Shown here: piece after piece, positions 9,587-17,644 of the stretch | Layout: the number at the start of each line of letters is the position of its first letter | How positions within the stretch are numbered: position 1 is the first letter of the stretch | Origin: Adhaeribacter arboris | GTDB taxonomy: Bacteria; Bacteroidota; Bacteroidia; Cytophagales; Hymenobacteraceae | Direction of reading: 5' to 3' | Length of the DNA stretch: 64,000 bases | Assembly: GCF_003023845.1 (NCBI RefSeq) | Contig: NZ_PYFT01000001.1 | Coordinates: 3,410,001-3,474,000, forward strand | Notes under the pieces: generated by a model | Told to the model about the DNA's origin: nothing | Databases searched by the model: none | Seen by the model: the letters and a program-made list of their open reading frames with translations, nothing else | Translations under genes and position numbers: made by a program

Positions 9587-9594
9587 CAAAGATA
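9587..9594 (-). promoter_or_regulatory. -7 box of the polX-like operon
   Basis: TATCTTTG on the minus strand fits the Bacteroidota TAnnTTTG -7 element. Transcription would start near 9580, which rules out the GTG at 9597 and favours TTG at 9570. Confidence 0.5.
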
Positions 9595-9837
9595 CACATT
9601 TCTGTTAGCTGCAATTGCTGGTAAATCTATAAACTTCGCGCCTTATTGCCGGCTATAGTTCTGGAAAAATAAGGCTGATTCTACTATCTAAAAAGTTCTT
9701 CTATCTTTAGCGGCAATAGGCAGCATTTTTACAATCGTATTGAGTTACTATAATTTAATCGACAAACAACTATTATTATTTAACTTGCGCGCATTAAACA
9801 CATACCCATCATTCAAAACTTAATTCATAAAGAACGC

Positions 9838-10242
9838 ATGCAGTACTGGCTCGTAAAATCTGAACCGGAAGCATATTCCTGGGCCGATTTAGTAAAAGAC
9901 GGGAAAACTTCCTGGACCGGGGTCCGCAACTTTCAGGCGCGCAACAATTTAGTGCAAATGAAAACCGGCGACCCGGTTTTATTTTACCACAGTGTCTCTG
10001 AAAAAGCCATAGTAGGTTTAGCCAAAGTCGACCGGGAAGCTTACCAAGATCCTACTTCCGACGATATTCGTTGGCAAACCGTAGACTTAGTGCCCACCCG
10101 TGATTTCAAACAACCCGTAACCTTAGACCAGATTAAAAAAGACCAACGGCTCGAAAACTTGGCCTTGCTGCGCCAATCGCGGTTGTCGGTTTTACCGCTT
10201 AAACCCGAAGAGTACGATATTATTTTGGACCTGGGTAATTAA
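9838..10242 (+). CDS. EVE domain-containing protein
   Basis: 134-residue protein consisting of a single EVE domain, a PUA-like fold thought to bind modified bases in DNA or RNA. Hallmarks are the N-terminal YWLVKSEPE (residues 3-11), the W-x-G-VRNFQARN segment (about 26-36), the GDPVLFYHS strand (about 45-53) and IVGLAKV (58-64). It spans the full usual length of the family. No partner gene (McrBC, toxin or Cas) is fused or adjacent, so this looks like the widespread stand-alone housekeeping form. The biological role is not established. Confidence 0.93.
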   Translation: MQYWLVKSEPEAYSWADLVKDGKTSWTGVRNFQARNNLVQMKTGDPVLFYHSVSEKAIVGLAKVDREAYQDPTSDDIRWQTVDLVPTRDFKQPVTLDQIKKDQRLENLALLRQSRLSVLPLKPEEYDIILDLGN

Positions 10243-10306
10243 ACCGCAGATTTAGATTTGTTCAATAAAATTATTTTTAAAGCATTGTCAAACTTGCTTG
10301 CTATTA

Positions 10307-10343
10307 CTTGCGTTGCTTCTGGCTTAAGCCGGGGCAACGCAAG
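10307..10343 (+). terminator. Probable terminator after the EVE gene
   Basis: Ten-bp perfect stem (10307-10316 with 10334-10343) with a second, palindromic core in the loop and an A-rich run after it. It lies 65 bp past the EVE stop codon. Confidence 0.5.
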
Positions 10344-10522
10344 AATAAAAAAGAACTATTTCCATTATTAAGGTTTGACCATTTGCTTCTGCTGTTCTTT
10401 TTATTCTATTTCAATTTTCGATAAATATTTACCAAACTACTTTCCATCCTTTGCATAACTGCCGTATAAGTATTAAATTAATCATTATTCTCATCTAACT
10501 AAGCCAAGAAATAGGGTTCTTG

Positions 10523-12010
10523 ATGTCGAAAATCACCTGGTTTTTATTCTTTACTTTCTGGATTTTTCAATCGACAATTGCTTACAGCCAGGAACCTGTA
10601 CAGCCTAACCGCGTGGAGTTTGAAGCTACTACTTCTGATTCGCACTTTGAAGTATATCCTTTACAAGACAGCACCTTATTCGTGTACGCGCACGATTACT
10701 CAGATATAAACACGAAAGAAACCTTTACTTTCTCTAAATTCGACCAACAGCTGAATAAAGTCTGGTCGGGTCAAATCCCTATTCAGGACGATTACCGCCT
10801 GCAACATATTTATGCCGATCGCAATTACATTTATATTCTCTTTCTTACCTATAAGCCCTGGGAGTTTATCCTTTTGAGAATCAACAGCTATAACGCCGCT
10901 TACTCCGAGGTTACCTACGATTTACGCGAATACGATTTGCCCGCCGATTTAAAAATTGAGAGCTTTAAAGTACTGGATAACAATGCTTTTTTAATCGCCT
11001 ACGATTTACGCCACTTAATCGTATTAAATCTGGATTTACAGACCGACCAAATTAGAACGCTGCCGGCTTTGTACGACAAATCCGATGCTCTAGCCACTTT
11101 TAACGCCGATACCGCTACCCAACGGGCGGAGTTTGTTTTATCGGAATCGAACGGCCGGATAGGCCGCTTGCAGGTAAAACGATTTGATAAGATTGGTAAT
11201 TTACGCAGCATTAAGATTTTGCAGTCGAAGCTTAACCGTAGTTTAATTACCAGTCAGTTGAGCCCCGGCGACAGTAGTCAGAAAATAATGGTGGGTACTT
11301 ACTCGCTGCGCGACATGCGCTACGCCCAGGGAATTTTTACCAGCCAGTTATTTAACGAGCAAAGCGATATAATTTATTACGATTTCAAAACCTTCCGGCA
11401 TTTCTTCGATTACATGCGCAAAGGCCGCCGGGAAAGACTTTACCGGAAAGCGGCTCGTTTTAAAGCCAAAGACAAAGATTTCCGGCTTCGTTACCGGATT
11501 TTATTGCACGACATTATTTACTACGAAAAGGGCATGTTGTTAGTAGCCGAAGCGTATTACCCGCAATATAGCACTTCCAGCGCCTACAGTTACGGTTTGG
11601 CTCCGCTGGCCCGGGTATTCGACGGTTATCGGTACACCCATACCATTGCCTGTGCTTTCGATAAAACAGGCAAACTGATCTGGGACAATAGCTTTACTTT
11701 AAGAGATGCCTTGCAAGAAAATTTAATCGAAAACACGCAGCTAATTCGGAGCGGCGACAAAATTATTATGGCGTACAGCGACGAGAAAAACATTCGCTAC
11801 AAAATCATCCAGCAAGACAGCGTTACCAAAGATAACAGCAAAGTAGCGGTGCTAGCCAATGACTCATCCGAAAAAGTAACGGAGGCCGAAAGAACCGGCT
11901 TGTTGTCGTGGTATAATAATGTTTTTATTGCTTACGGCTACCAGCGGGTCCGGCCACCGGGCGGTCCGGCACGTAATGTTTTTTACCTGAATAAGGTTGT
12001 TTTTAAGTAG
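10523..12010 (+). CDS. Secreted protein of unknown function
   Basis: About 495 residues starting at the ATG at 10523 (a TTG three bases earlier is also in frame). A clear signal peptide covers residues 1-23, with a hydrophobic core followed by AYSQ. The rest is rich in beta-strand-like alternation, Tyr, Asp and Arg, and reads like a propeller or beta-sandwich protein of the periplasm or outer membrane; I recognise no catalytic motif and cannot name a family. A basic linker (KGRRERLYRKAARFKAKDKD, about 302-321) interrupts the strand pattern. It has no T9SS tail and no lipobox. It stands alone, with an AT-rich leader upstream and the first palindromic repeat downstream. Confidence 0.8.
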   Translation: MSKITWFLFFTFWIFQSTIAYSQEPVQPNRVEFEATTSDSHFEVYPLQDSTLFVYAHDYSDINTKETFTFSKFDQQLNKVWSGQIPIQDDYRLQHIYADRNYIYILFLTYKPWEFILLRINSYNAAYSEVTYDLREYDLPADLKIESFKVLDNNAFLIAYDLRHLIVLNLDLQTDQIRTLPALYDKSDALATFNADTATQRAEFVLSESNGRIGRLQVKRFDKIGNLRSIKILQSKLNRSLITSQLSPGDSSQKIMVGTYSLRDMRYAQGIFTSQLFNEQSDIIYYDFKTFRHFFDYMRKGRRERLYRKAARFKAKDKDFRLRYRILLHDIIYYEKGMLLVAEAYYPQYSTSSAYSYGLAPLARVFDGYRYTHTIACAFDKTGKLIWDNSFTLRDALQENLIENTQLIRSGDKIIMAYSDEKNIRYKIIQQDSVTKDNSKVAVLANDSSEKVTEAERTGLLSWYNNVFIAYGYQRVRPPGGPARNVFYLNKVVFK

Positions 12011-12014
12011 GTTT

Positions 12015-12037
12015 TAGTCGATAGTCCATGGTCCACA
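12015..12037. repeat. Dispersed 'gtccatggtccac' palindromic repeat, left copy
   Basis: Short element built around GTCCATGGTCCAC. Related copies lie at 13121-13150, 22929-22981 and 23148-23199. This copy and the one at 13121 are in opposite orientation and bracket the low-GC patch with two membrane-protein genes. Confidence 0.7.
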
Positions 12038-12090
12038 GAGTTTGTGATATCTACCAGTTAGGGGTAAGCTATAGAATTAAAAAAATATAA

Positions 12091-12540
12091 ATGTTCAATG
12101 CGATGGCGAATAAACCTCATTGGTTCATGTTTCTGCTAATCCCAATGATTTTGCTTCTAGCAATAACTAGAATAGGGAACACAATAGATATTCAGATACA
12201 TAACACATACATTGTAATTAACCCAATCCATTTTGGATTACTTTTGTCAGTTATTCTGGGAAGCTTCGGCGGACTTTATTGGTTAGTTAGAAAAAAGAAA
12301 CTTATCTATTGGATGACAATAGCGCATGTTCTAGTTACTGGTATAGGCCTACTTTCGATAACAGGTTTTTCGCTTAAACCTGATATATTAAATGGAACAT
12401 CTGGAAATAGCTTTTATAACTATGAACAATACCAAACAATTATTATGATTATCTCAATAGCAATGTTGGTCTGGTTATTATGCCAGATACTATTCTTCAT
12501 AAATGTTGCGGCAGGAGTAATGAGAAACAAAGAAAAATAA
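12091..12540 (+). CDS. Small membrane protein with COX1-like helix motif
   Basis: 149-residue protein with four predicted membrane helices (about 10-27, 48-66, 73-93 and 114-140). The stretch IQIHNTYIVINPIHF followed by GGLYW closely resembles helix X of cytochrome oxidase subunit I (HDTYYVVAHFHY...GGF-HW), with the second of the two His residues kept and the first replaced by Pro. The protein is far too short to be an oxidase subunit, lacks the CuB ligands and sits with no oxidase genes, so a respiratory function is not implied. Codon use is more AT-rich than in flanking genes. The family name is unknown to me. Confidence 0.65.
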   Translation: MFNAMANKPHWFMFLLIPMILLLAITRIGNTIDIQIHNTYIVINPIHFGLLLSVILGSFGGLYWLVRKKKLIYWMTIAHVLVTGIGLLSITGFSLKPDILNGTSGNSFYNYEQYQTIIMIISIAMLVWLLCQILFFINVAAGVMRNKEK

Positions 12541-12611
12541 AAGCTTATCCATAGCCAAACGTATCGTTTACACGCGGCTGTTTGAACATCATTCAGACAA
12601 CAATTTAAGTA

Positions 12612-13028
12612 ATGTTAAACTTTTTGACCTACTTCTATTTTTGGCAAAGAGAGTTACATAGAAGAGGCAATTCATTTAGTGATGCCAAGAGAAAAGCTCT
12701 TTTTTCGACTGCAACCCTAATTATGCTTAACTTCTTTTCCATTTTCTTCTTTCTAAATCACTTTGTGAAGCATAAGTTTATTAGTGCCCTGAGAGGAAAT
12801 GATAAACTTATAAATCGAATGCTATCCTTTGTAATTGGATTACCTATTTTACTTTTAATTTACTTTTAGTTTAAGTATCGAAAGCAGGCGATTGACTTAA
12901 AATTAGAAGAATATAAGAATGAAGGTTTAGAAAAAAAGAAGCAAAGAAGATTTTATTGTATCCTTTATACAGCATTTAGCTTAGTCTTTCTATTTCTCTC
13001 TATTTTCTTTCCTTCTTTGCTTAGATAA
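12612..13028 (+). pseudogene. Membrane-protein gene interrupted by an in-frame amber stop
   Basis: An ATG at 12612 opens 85 codons with two hydrophobic helices (about 34-50 and 68-85), then meets TAG at 12867-12869. The same frame continues without a stop for 52 more sense codons to TAA at 13026-13028: first a charged helix (DLKLEEYKNEGLEKKKQRR), then a third hydrophobic helix and a short basic tail. Read through, it is a 138-codon three-helix membrane protein. The most economical reading is a nonsense mutation in a small hypothetical gene; a sequencing error or suppression is possible. The gene is as AT-rich as the preceding one. I recognise no family. Confidence 0.7.
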
Positions 13029-13120
13029 TGCAGTACCTATTAAAAAAGCAGTATAGTATGGTTCTTGCGCTATGAACTATACTGGAAGTGACTCCTTGGT
13101 TTAGAAACCAAAATAATTTT

Positions 13121-13150
13121 CCATCGACTATGGACGGTGGACTATGGTCT
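13121..13150. repeat. Dispersed palindromic repeat, right copy
   Basis: Inverted relative of the element at 12015-12037: CCATCGACTATGGAC followed by GGTGGACTATGG. It lies just upstream of the pyrR promoter. Confidence 0.65.
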
Positions 13151-13161
13151 AAAAAAATACC

Positions 13162-13169
13162 TATCTTTG
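13162..13169 (+). promoter_or_regulatory. -7 box of pyrR-pyrB
   Basis: TATCTTTG matches TAnnTTTG, 19 bp before the pyrR ATG at 13189. The predicted start of transcription falls around the TTG at 13180, which supports the ATG as initiator. No clear -33 TTTG is visible. Confidence 0.5.
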
Positions 13170-13188
13170 CCCGATATCTTTGGTCGGT

Positions 13189-13740
13189 ATGCAGAAAAGA
13201 CTAATTGTAAGTAATCAGTTGCTTCAAATAATGCTGGAACGCCTGGCGCAGCAATTGATTGAAAATCACCACGATTTCTCCAATTCCGTTATCTTAGGGT
13301 TACAGCCTCGTGGAGTATTTGTAGCGGAGCGTTTGCAGAAAATATTAGAAAGAATAACAAACAAGCCTATCCGCACCGGTCGCTTGGACATTACCTTTCA
13401 CCGCGATGATTTCCGTCGCCGCGAAAGCCCGCTGACGGCCAATGCAACCCAGATTGATTTTATTATTGAAAACCAACAAGTAATTCTGGTAGATGATGTG
13501 CTATATACCGGTCGTTCCGTTCGGGCCGCCCTCGATGCCATGATTGCTTATGGCCGGCCGCGCAAAGTAGAATTATTAGTTCTGATTGATCGCCGGTACA
13601 GCCGCGACTTACCCATCGAAGCTACGTACGTAGGACAACACGTAAATTCCCTCTCGTCGCAGCGGGTACTGGTAGAGTGGCGCACTCCCGAAACCTCCGA
13701 AGATAATATTTGGCTTATTACCAAAACCGAAGAAAAGTAA
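13189..13740 (+). CDS. pyrR: Bifunctional pyr operon regulator / uracil phosphoribosyltransferase PyrR
   Basis: 183-residue type I phosphoribosyltransferase of the PyrR group. The PRPP-binding loop VILVDDVLYTGRSVRAAL lies at about residues 100-117, preceded by LGLQPRGV (the PyrR-typical substrate loop) and DITFHRDD, and followed by VLIDR, all in the order of PyrR. In Firmicutes PyrR attenuates pyr mRNA in response to UMP and has weak uracil phosphoribosyltransferase activity; whether the RNA-binding role exists here is unknown. pyrB begins three bases after its stop, so the two are one operon. No antiterminator hairpin is visible between promoter and start. Confidence 0.93.
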   Translation: MQKRLIVSNQLLQIMLERLAQQLIENHHDFSNSVILGLQPRGVFVAERLQKILERITNKPIRTGRLDITFHRDDFRRRESPLTANATQIDFIIENQQVILVDDVLYTGRSVRAALDAMIAYGRPRKVELLVLIDRRYSRDLPIEATYVGQHVNSLSSQRVLVEWRTPETSEDNIWLITKTEEK

Positions 13741-13743
13741 TCC

Positions 13744-14667
13744 ATGCAAGCACTTAGCGTAAGGCATCTTTTAGGAATTAAAGAAATTACCCCCGCCGAT
13801 ATTCAGTTAATTTTTGAAACGGCCGACAATTTTAAAGAAGTTCTGAACCGCCCGATTAAAAAAGTACCTTCGCTCCGCGACATTACCATTGCCAACGTTT
13901 TCTTCGAAAATTCTACCCGCACCCGGCTTTCGTTTGAGCTGGCGCAAAAACGTTTATCCGCCGATATTGTTAATTTTTCGGCCAGTGGCAGTTCCGTAAA
14001 AAAAGGCGAAACCCTGCTTGATACGGTTAATAATATTCTGGCCATGAAAGTAGACATGATTGTAATGCGCCACGCCAGCGCCGGGGCGCCGCATTTCTTG
14101 TCGAAACACATAAAAGCCAATATTGTAAATGCCGGCGACGGCACCCACGAGCATCCTACCCAAGCCTTGCTGGATGCCTTCTCTATCCGGGAAAAGCTAG
14201 GCGAAGTAGCCGGTAAAAAAATCGCTATTATCGGCGATATTCTGCACTCGCGGGTAGCCCTTTCTAATATTTTTGCCTTACAAAAATTAAAGGCGGAAGT
14301 TATGGTTTGCGGCCCGGTTACCTTGCTGCCCCGTTACATTAGTGCTTTAGGCGTGAAAGTAGAATTAAACGTGCGTAAAGCTCTGGAGTGGTGCGATGTA
14401 GCCAATGTGCTGCGAATTCAGTTGGAACGGCAGCAAATGAAGTATTTCCCGTCTTTGCGGGAATATACCTTATATTACGGCATTGATAAAAAATTACTGG
14501 ATAGCTTAAACAAAGAAATCGTGATTATGCACCCCGGTCCTATTAACCGCGGGGTTGAATTAAGCAGTGATGCCGCTGATTCTCAGCAAGCTATCATCCT
14601 TAATCAAGTAGAAAATGGCGTTGCTATCCGGATGGCAGTTTTGTATCTGCTCGCTTCCCGCGTGTAA
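13744..14667 (+). CDS. pyrB: Aspartate carbamoyltransferase catalytic subunit
   Basis: 307-residue ATCase catalytic chain that condenses carbamoyl phosphate with aspartate in pyrimidine synthesis. Key motifs are the carbamoyl-phosphate loop FFENSTRTR (53-61), the mobile-loop lysines in SVKKGE, the HPTQ motif (HEHPTQALLD), and the C-terminal HPGPINRGVE. Length agrees with the family. It follows pyrR by three bases; no pyrI regulatory subunit is present in the window, as is common outside gamma-proteobacteria. The operon seems to end here, since the umuDC promoter region begins directly after the stop. Confidence 0.97.
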   Translation: MQALSVRHLLGIKEITPADIQLIFETADNFKEVLNRPIKKVPSLRDITIANVFFENSTRTRLSFELAQKRLSADIVNFSASGSSVKKGETLLDTVNNILAMKVDMIVMRHASAGAPHFLSKHIKANIVNAGDGTHEHPTQALLDAFSIREKLGEVAGKKIAIIGDILHSRVALSNIFALQKLKAEVMVCGPVTLLPRYISALGVKVELNVRKALEWCDVANVLRIQLERQQMKYFPSLREYTLYYGIDKKLLDSLNKEIVIMHPGPINRGVELSSDAADSQQAIILNQVENGVAIRMAVLYLLASRV

Positions 14668-14690
14668 GTAATAAGAACAAACTATATTTT

Positions 14691-14731
14691 AAACTAAAAT
14701 ATTTAGTAACAAAAAGAACATATTTTAGTTT
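14691..14731 (+). promoter_or_regulatory. Inverted repeat upstream of umuDC (candidate operator)
   Basis: Perfect 11-bp arms AAACTAAAATA (14691-14701) and TATTTTAGTTT (14721-14731) separated by 19 bases, 46 bp before the umuD ATG. The placement suits an operator for a repressor. It does not resemble the E. coli LexA box. Confidence 0.45.
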
Positions 14732-14776
14732 TTGCCAGTATATTTAGCAATATATCCTCTATTCGCTAACTATACT

Positions 14777-15226
14777 ATGGAAATTCTTTCTGCCTCTTTC
14801 CCGATTAGTCAGCCCAGCCAGGTGCGGGTACGACTTTATGAACATAATGTACCCGCCGGATTCCCCTCACCGGCCGCTGATTTCACCGAACGAACGTTAG
14901 ATTTAAATGAGTTTATCGTAAAACACCCCGCTTCTACTTTTTTCGTGACAGTGAGCGGTGATTCCATGCAAAATGCCGGCATTTACGACCGCGATGTTAT
15001 TGTGGTAGATAAATCGTTGAAAGCGGTACACGGCAACATTGTACTGGCTTTGGTTCATGGAGAATTTACCGTAAAACGGCTGCATTACATAGGTAAAAGA
15101 GTTTTCTTAAGGCCGGAAAATGAACGTTACCAGCCACTGGAGATAGTACCGGATATGGGTTTTGAAGTATGGGGCGTAGTGGTTCACGTATTACATAAAC
15201 TATACGGTCATGATCGCGCTAATTGA
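14777..15226 (+). CDS. umuD: UmuD-like S24 family peptidase (translesion polymerase subunit)
   Basis: 149 residues from the ATG at 14777; a TTG 45 bases upstream is in frame but sits within the promoter region. The layout is that of UmuD: a short N-terminal arm with an Ala27-Gly28 self-cleavage site in VPAGFPSP, nucleophile Ser63 in GDSMQNAGI and general base Lys100 in TVKRLHY. In E. coli RecA-stimulated cleavage turns UmuD into the active subunit of polymerase V. The gene overlaps umuC by 17 bp, so the two are translationally coupled. An inverted repeat just upstream may be its operator. Confidence 0.93.
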   Translation: MEILSASFPISQPSQVRVRLYEHNVPAGFPSPAADFTERTLDLNEFIVKHPASTFFVTVSGDSMQNAGIYDRDVIVVDKSLKAVHGNIVLALVHGEFTVKRLHYIGKRVFLRPENERYQPLEIVPDMGFEVWGVVVHVLHKLYGHDRAN

Positions 15227-16490
15227 TTGCAATAACTTTTTTGTGTCCTGCGAGCGGGTATTTGAGCCGTGGCTCAATGGTAAGCCGGTAGTAGTATTGT
15301 CGAATAATGATGGTTGTATTATCTCCCGGTCGCAGGAAGCAAAAGATTTAGGGATTAAAATGGGCGAACCTTTATTTAAAGCGCGTCCGCTTATTGAACG
15401 CGAAAACGTACGGGTATTTTCGTCTAACTTTATGCTCTACGGCGATATGTCACGGCGGGTAATGCAGATCTTAAAAACCTTCGGCCCGGTTGAAGTTTAT
15501 TCTATTGATGAAGCCTTTGTTGATTTACAGCACCTCCCGGCAGCCAAACTGGAAGCTTACGCTACTACCATCCGGCAAACCATTGGGCAGCACTTAAACA
15601 TACCCGTATGCGTAGGTATAGCTCCTACTAAAACTTTAGCAAAAGTAGCCAACCATCTAGCCAAAAAGAACTCCACTTACAACGGTGTAGCCTTGCTCGA
15701 CACACCGGAAAAACAAGCAACCGCCCGGCAACATTTGCCAGTAGAAGCTATCTGGGGCATAGGCCGGCGTTATGCTATTAAATTGCACCAGCACCAGGTT
15801 TACACGGCCGCCGATCTGGTAGACCGTAGTCCTGGTTGGGTATACAAATACATGGGGGGCGTAGTAGGCGTGCGGCTGCGACAAGAATTACTCGGTATTC
15901 CGTGCCAGGAATTAGATGTAACCGAGGAACAAACGCGAAAAAATATTGCTTGTACCCGTTCTTTTTCCCAATACATTACCTGCCTCCCTGAACTGCAAGA
16001 GGCTGTAGCTACCTATACTTCCCGCGCTGCTGAAAAATTACGATTGCAACGTAGCGCAGCGAAAGCCGTTTCTGTTTTTATCCGGACCAATAAATTTTCG
16101 GCGCAGGCGCCGCAATACCATCGGGCCACTACTATCTCATTACCCAATGCCTCAGCCGATACCGGCGAGTTGATCCGATACGTCTTGCAAGGTCTAAGGC
16201 AAATCTTTCAAAGTGGATACGCGTATAAAAAAGCCGGCATTATTTTATCCGAGATTATTCCGGAGCATCAAGTGCAAACCGATTTGTTTGATACTACCGA
16301 CCGAGGTAAAAGCCAGAAACTAATGCAGGCTCTGGATAAATTAAATGCCAAAATGGGTAAAAATGAATGGGCCATGAATATGGTAGGCTATGCTACTACC
16401 GGTACTAAAAAAGACTGGCGAATGAATCTCAGCCGGATGAGCCCGCGCTATTCTACGCACTGGAAGGAACTATTAGTGGTAAAGATTTAA
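15210..16490 (+). CDS. umuC: Y-family DNA polymerase V catalytic subunit UmuC-like
   Basis: 426-residue error-prone translesion polymerase. The palm carries both catalytic motifs: DCNNFFVSCE (residues 6-15, first Asp) and SIDEAFVDL (about 98-106, with Asp-Glu). The finger segment VVVLSNNDGCIISRS, the tyrosine gate, the helix-hairpin-helix region (WGIGRRYAIKL, about 188-198) and the UmuC-specific C-terminal part (about 240-420) are present. Length equals E. coli UmuC. It overlaps umuD and forms a two-gene SOS-type mutagenesis cassette. The DNA after its stop is accessory island with repeats, so the operon ends here. Confidence 0.96.
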   Translation: MIALIDCNNFFVSCERVFEPWLNGKPVVVLSNNDGCIISRSQEAKDLGIKMGEPLFKARPLIERENVRVFSSNFMLYGDMSRRVMQILKTFGPVEVYSIDEAFVDLQHLPAAKLEAYATTIRQTIGQHLNIPVCVGIAPTKTLAKVANHLAKKNSTYNGVALLDTPEKQATARQHLPVEAIWGIGRRYAIKLHQHQVYTAADLVDRSPGWVYKYMGGVVGVRLRQELLGIPCQELDVTEEQTRKNIACTRSFSQYITCLPELQEAVATYTSRAAEKLRLQRSAAKAVSVFIRTNKFSAQAPQYHRATTISLPNASADTGELIRYVLQGLRQIFQSGYAYKKAGIILSEIIPEHQVQTDLFDTTDRGKSQKLMQALDKLNAKMGKNEWAMNMVGYATTGTKKDWRMNLSRMSPRYSTHWKELLVVKI

Positions 16491-16507
16491 AGATTTAATA
16501 AAATAAC

Positions 16508-16724
16508 CTCACGGTTGTGGGGAGAGTTAGCCAAGCGCTCTCCCCACTTTTAGGATAGCCAATCTCCTGATTGGCGTTACGGGAACTACATTTTCGAGAT
16601 ACTTCTTGGTTTAGAATATGCTTTGCTAAATACTTAACTAAATCAACTTGTTAGTTCAACACGCCAATCAGGAGATTGACTTTCCGGGAAATGCGTAGAG
16701 ACTGCTTACGCAAACTCTACGCAT
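16508..16724 (+). repeat. Structured ~220-bp repeat, copy A
   Basis: Near-colinear with copy B at 17645-17870. It has three nested foldbacks: a 10-bp stem (16517-16526 with 16538-16547), a long-range inverted pair around CCAATCTCCTGATTGGCG and CGCCAATCAGGAGATTG, and a 10-bp stem at the right end (16691-16700 with 16715-16724). It encodes no evident protein, and looks like a non-autonomous mobile element or a REP-type structured repeat. Confidence 0.75.
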
Positions 16725-16769
16725 GGCATAAGTCGTACTTTAAAATATATTTTGATTAAAATCTAGGCA

Positions 16770-16855
16770 AACCGGTTTACTAGTCCTACACGCTAATCAG
16801 AAATTGGCTGCTTGGAAATACGTAGGGCTTACTGACGCGAACTCTACCCGCAACA
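16770..16855 (+). repeat. Degenerate 3' part of the same repeat, copy C
   Basis: Resembles the right half of copies A and B: an ACACGCTAATCAG segment, then GCTTACTGACGCGAACTCTAC in place of the terminal hairpin, with many changes. It ends directly at the stop codon of the PIN toxin gene. Confidence 0.5.
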
Positions 16856-16860
16856 GGACT

Positions 16861-17247
16861 TTACTTCCATGTTATTTTTACCCGATATTTCTTAAAATTC
16901 TCATCTTTTGTTAGAATAACTAATTTATCCGCTATGCCTTGTGCGATGATTATTCGATCAAAAGGGTCACGATGGTGATATTTTAATCTTAATAACTTCT
17001 GTAAATGTTCAAAGGTAACTGGAAGAACTTCAATATCATTAGCTGTTAGAAACTCAGCGATATTATTGAAATCTGCTTTAAGTTCCAGCTTGTCAAGGCT
17101 CACTTTAACGGCAATTTCCCAAAGAATGGCAATACTGATGTAACATTTGTTATCAATATTTTTAATCTGATCTTTAACGTTTTCAGGAAGTAAATTATCG
17201 CCGTTAATAAACCAAATAAAAGTATGTGTATCTAGGAGGTACTCCAT
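16861..17247 (-). CDS. VapC-like PIN-domain toxin of a type II toxin-antitoxin pair
   Basis: 128-residue PIN-domain ribonuclease. The acidic metal-binding residues fall where expected: Asp6 in LLDTHTFIW, Glu44 in ILWEIAVK, Asp94/Asp97 in HRDPFDRIIIAQ and Asp115 in TKDENF. Toxins of this subgroup cut RNA when released from their antitoxin. Its ATG touches the antitoxin stop (TAATG), the usual arrangement for coupled expression. The pair lies between copies of a structured repeat in a low-GC stretch, suggesting horizontal acquisition. The RNA target is unknown. Confidence 0.93.
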   Translation of the reverse strand: MEYLLDTHTFIWFINGDNLLPENVKDQIKNIDNKCYISIAILWEIAVKVSLDKLELKADFNNIAEFLTANDIEVLPVTFEHLQKLLRLKYHHRDPFDRIIIAQGIADKLVILTKDENFKKYRVKITWK

Positions 17248-17450
17248 TACATATACTCTTTAAAATCATCCAGCGGTTCATCAAAGTCAGGTGACACTTT
17301 AAAAAAGTCTTTCGCATAGCCAAATTTACGTTCCTGAATCTTCTTTTTTGCTTTTGATTTTTGCTTTAGAAAATCAACAAAATCCGAAACTTCTTTCTTT
17401 AAGTCAGTAGGCAAAGAAGATATCTTGTTGTATAATTGAATATCACTCAT
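17247..17450 (-). CDS. DUF2281-type antitoxin
   Basis: 67-residue partner of the PIN toxin. The N-terminal half (LYNKISSLPTDLKKEVSDFV) matches the DUF2281/VapB-like pattern found upstream of PIN toxins in Bacteroidota and cyanobacteria; the C-terminal half (FKVSPDFDEPLDDFKEYM) is the acidic, probably disordered toxin-binding tail. A basic linker (KQKSKAKKKIQERKFG) separates the two. It would neutralise the toxin and, as the first gene, may autoregulate the operon. Assignment rests on size, pattern and position. Confidence 0.88.
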   Translation of the reverse strand: MSDIQLYNKISSLPTDLKKEVSDFVDFLKQKSKAKKKIQERKFGYAKDFFKVSPDFDEPLDDFKEYM

Positions 17451-17644
17451 AATAGATTTTTGTTGAATATACGAAATTTTGTTATTGCTGTTCTCTTTAT
17501 TAAACTATCCGTTTTTCGTATGGTTATCAGGCGGTCTATAGATAACAGTGAAAACCAACTAGCCTATTAGCATTAATACATTCTTTCAATTTGTCTTCTG
17601 ACTTTTTTGAGTAAACGACTCATGCTGTATATCAAGTTTAAATG

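Noticed and set aside
12867-12869. Amber codon as programmed stop-codon recoding
   Set aside because: No known recoding signal nearby and no tRNA-pyl genes in the window; a nonsense mutation is simpler.
13803-14144. 113-codon minus-strand frame inside pyrB
   Set aside because: Antisense shadow of a well-identified gene, with no independent signal or start context.
14691-14731. Classical LexA/SOS box upstream of umuDC
   Set aside because: The arms do not match CTGT-N8-ACAG, so only a general operator is proposed.
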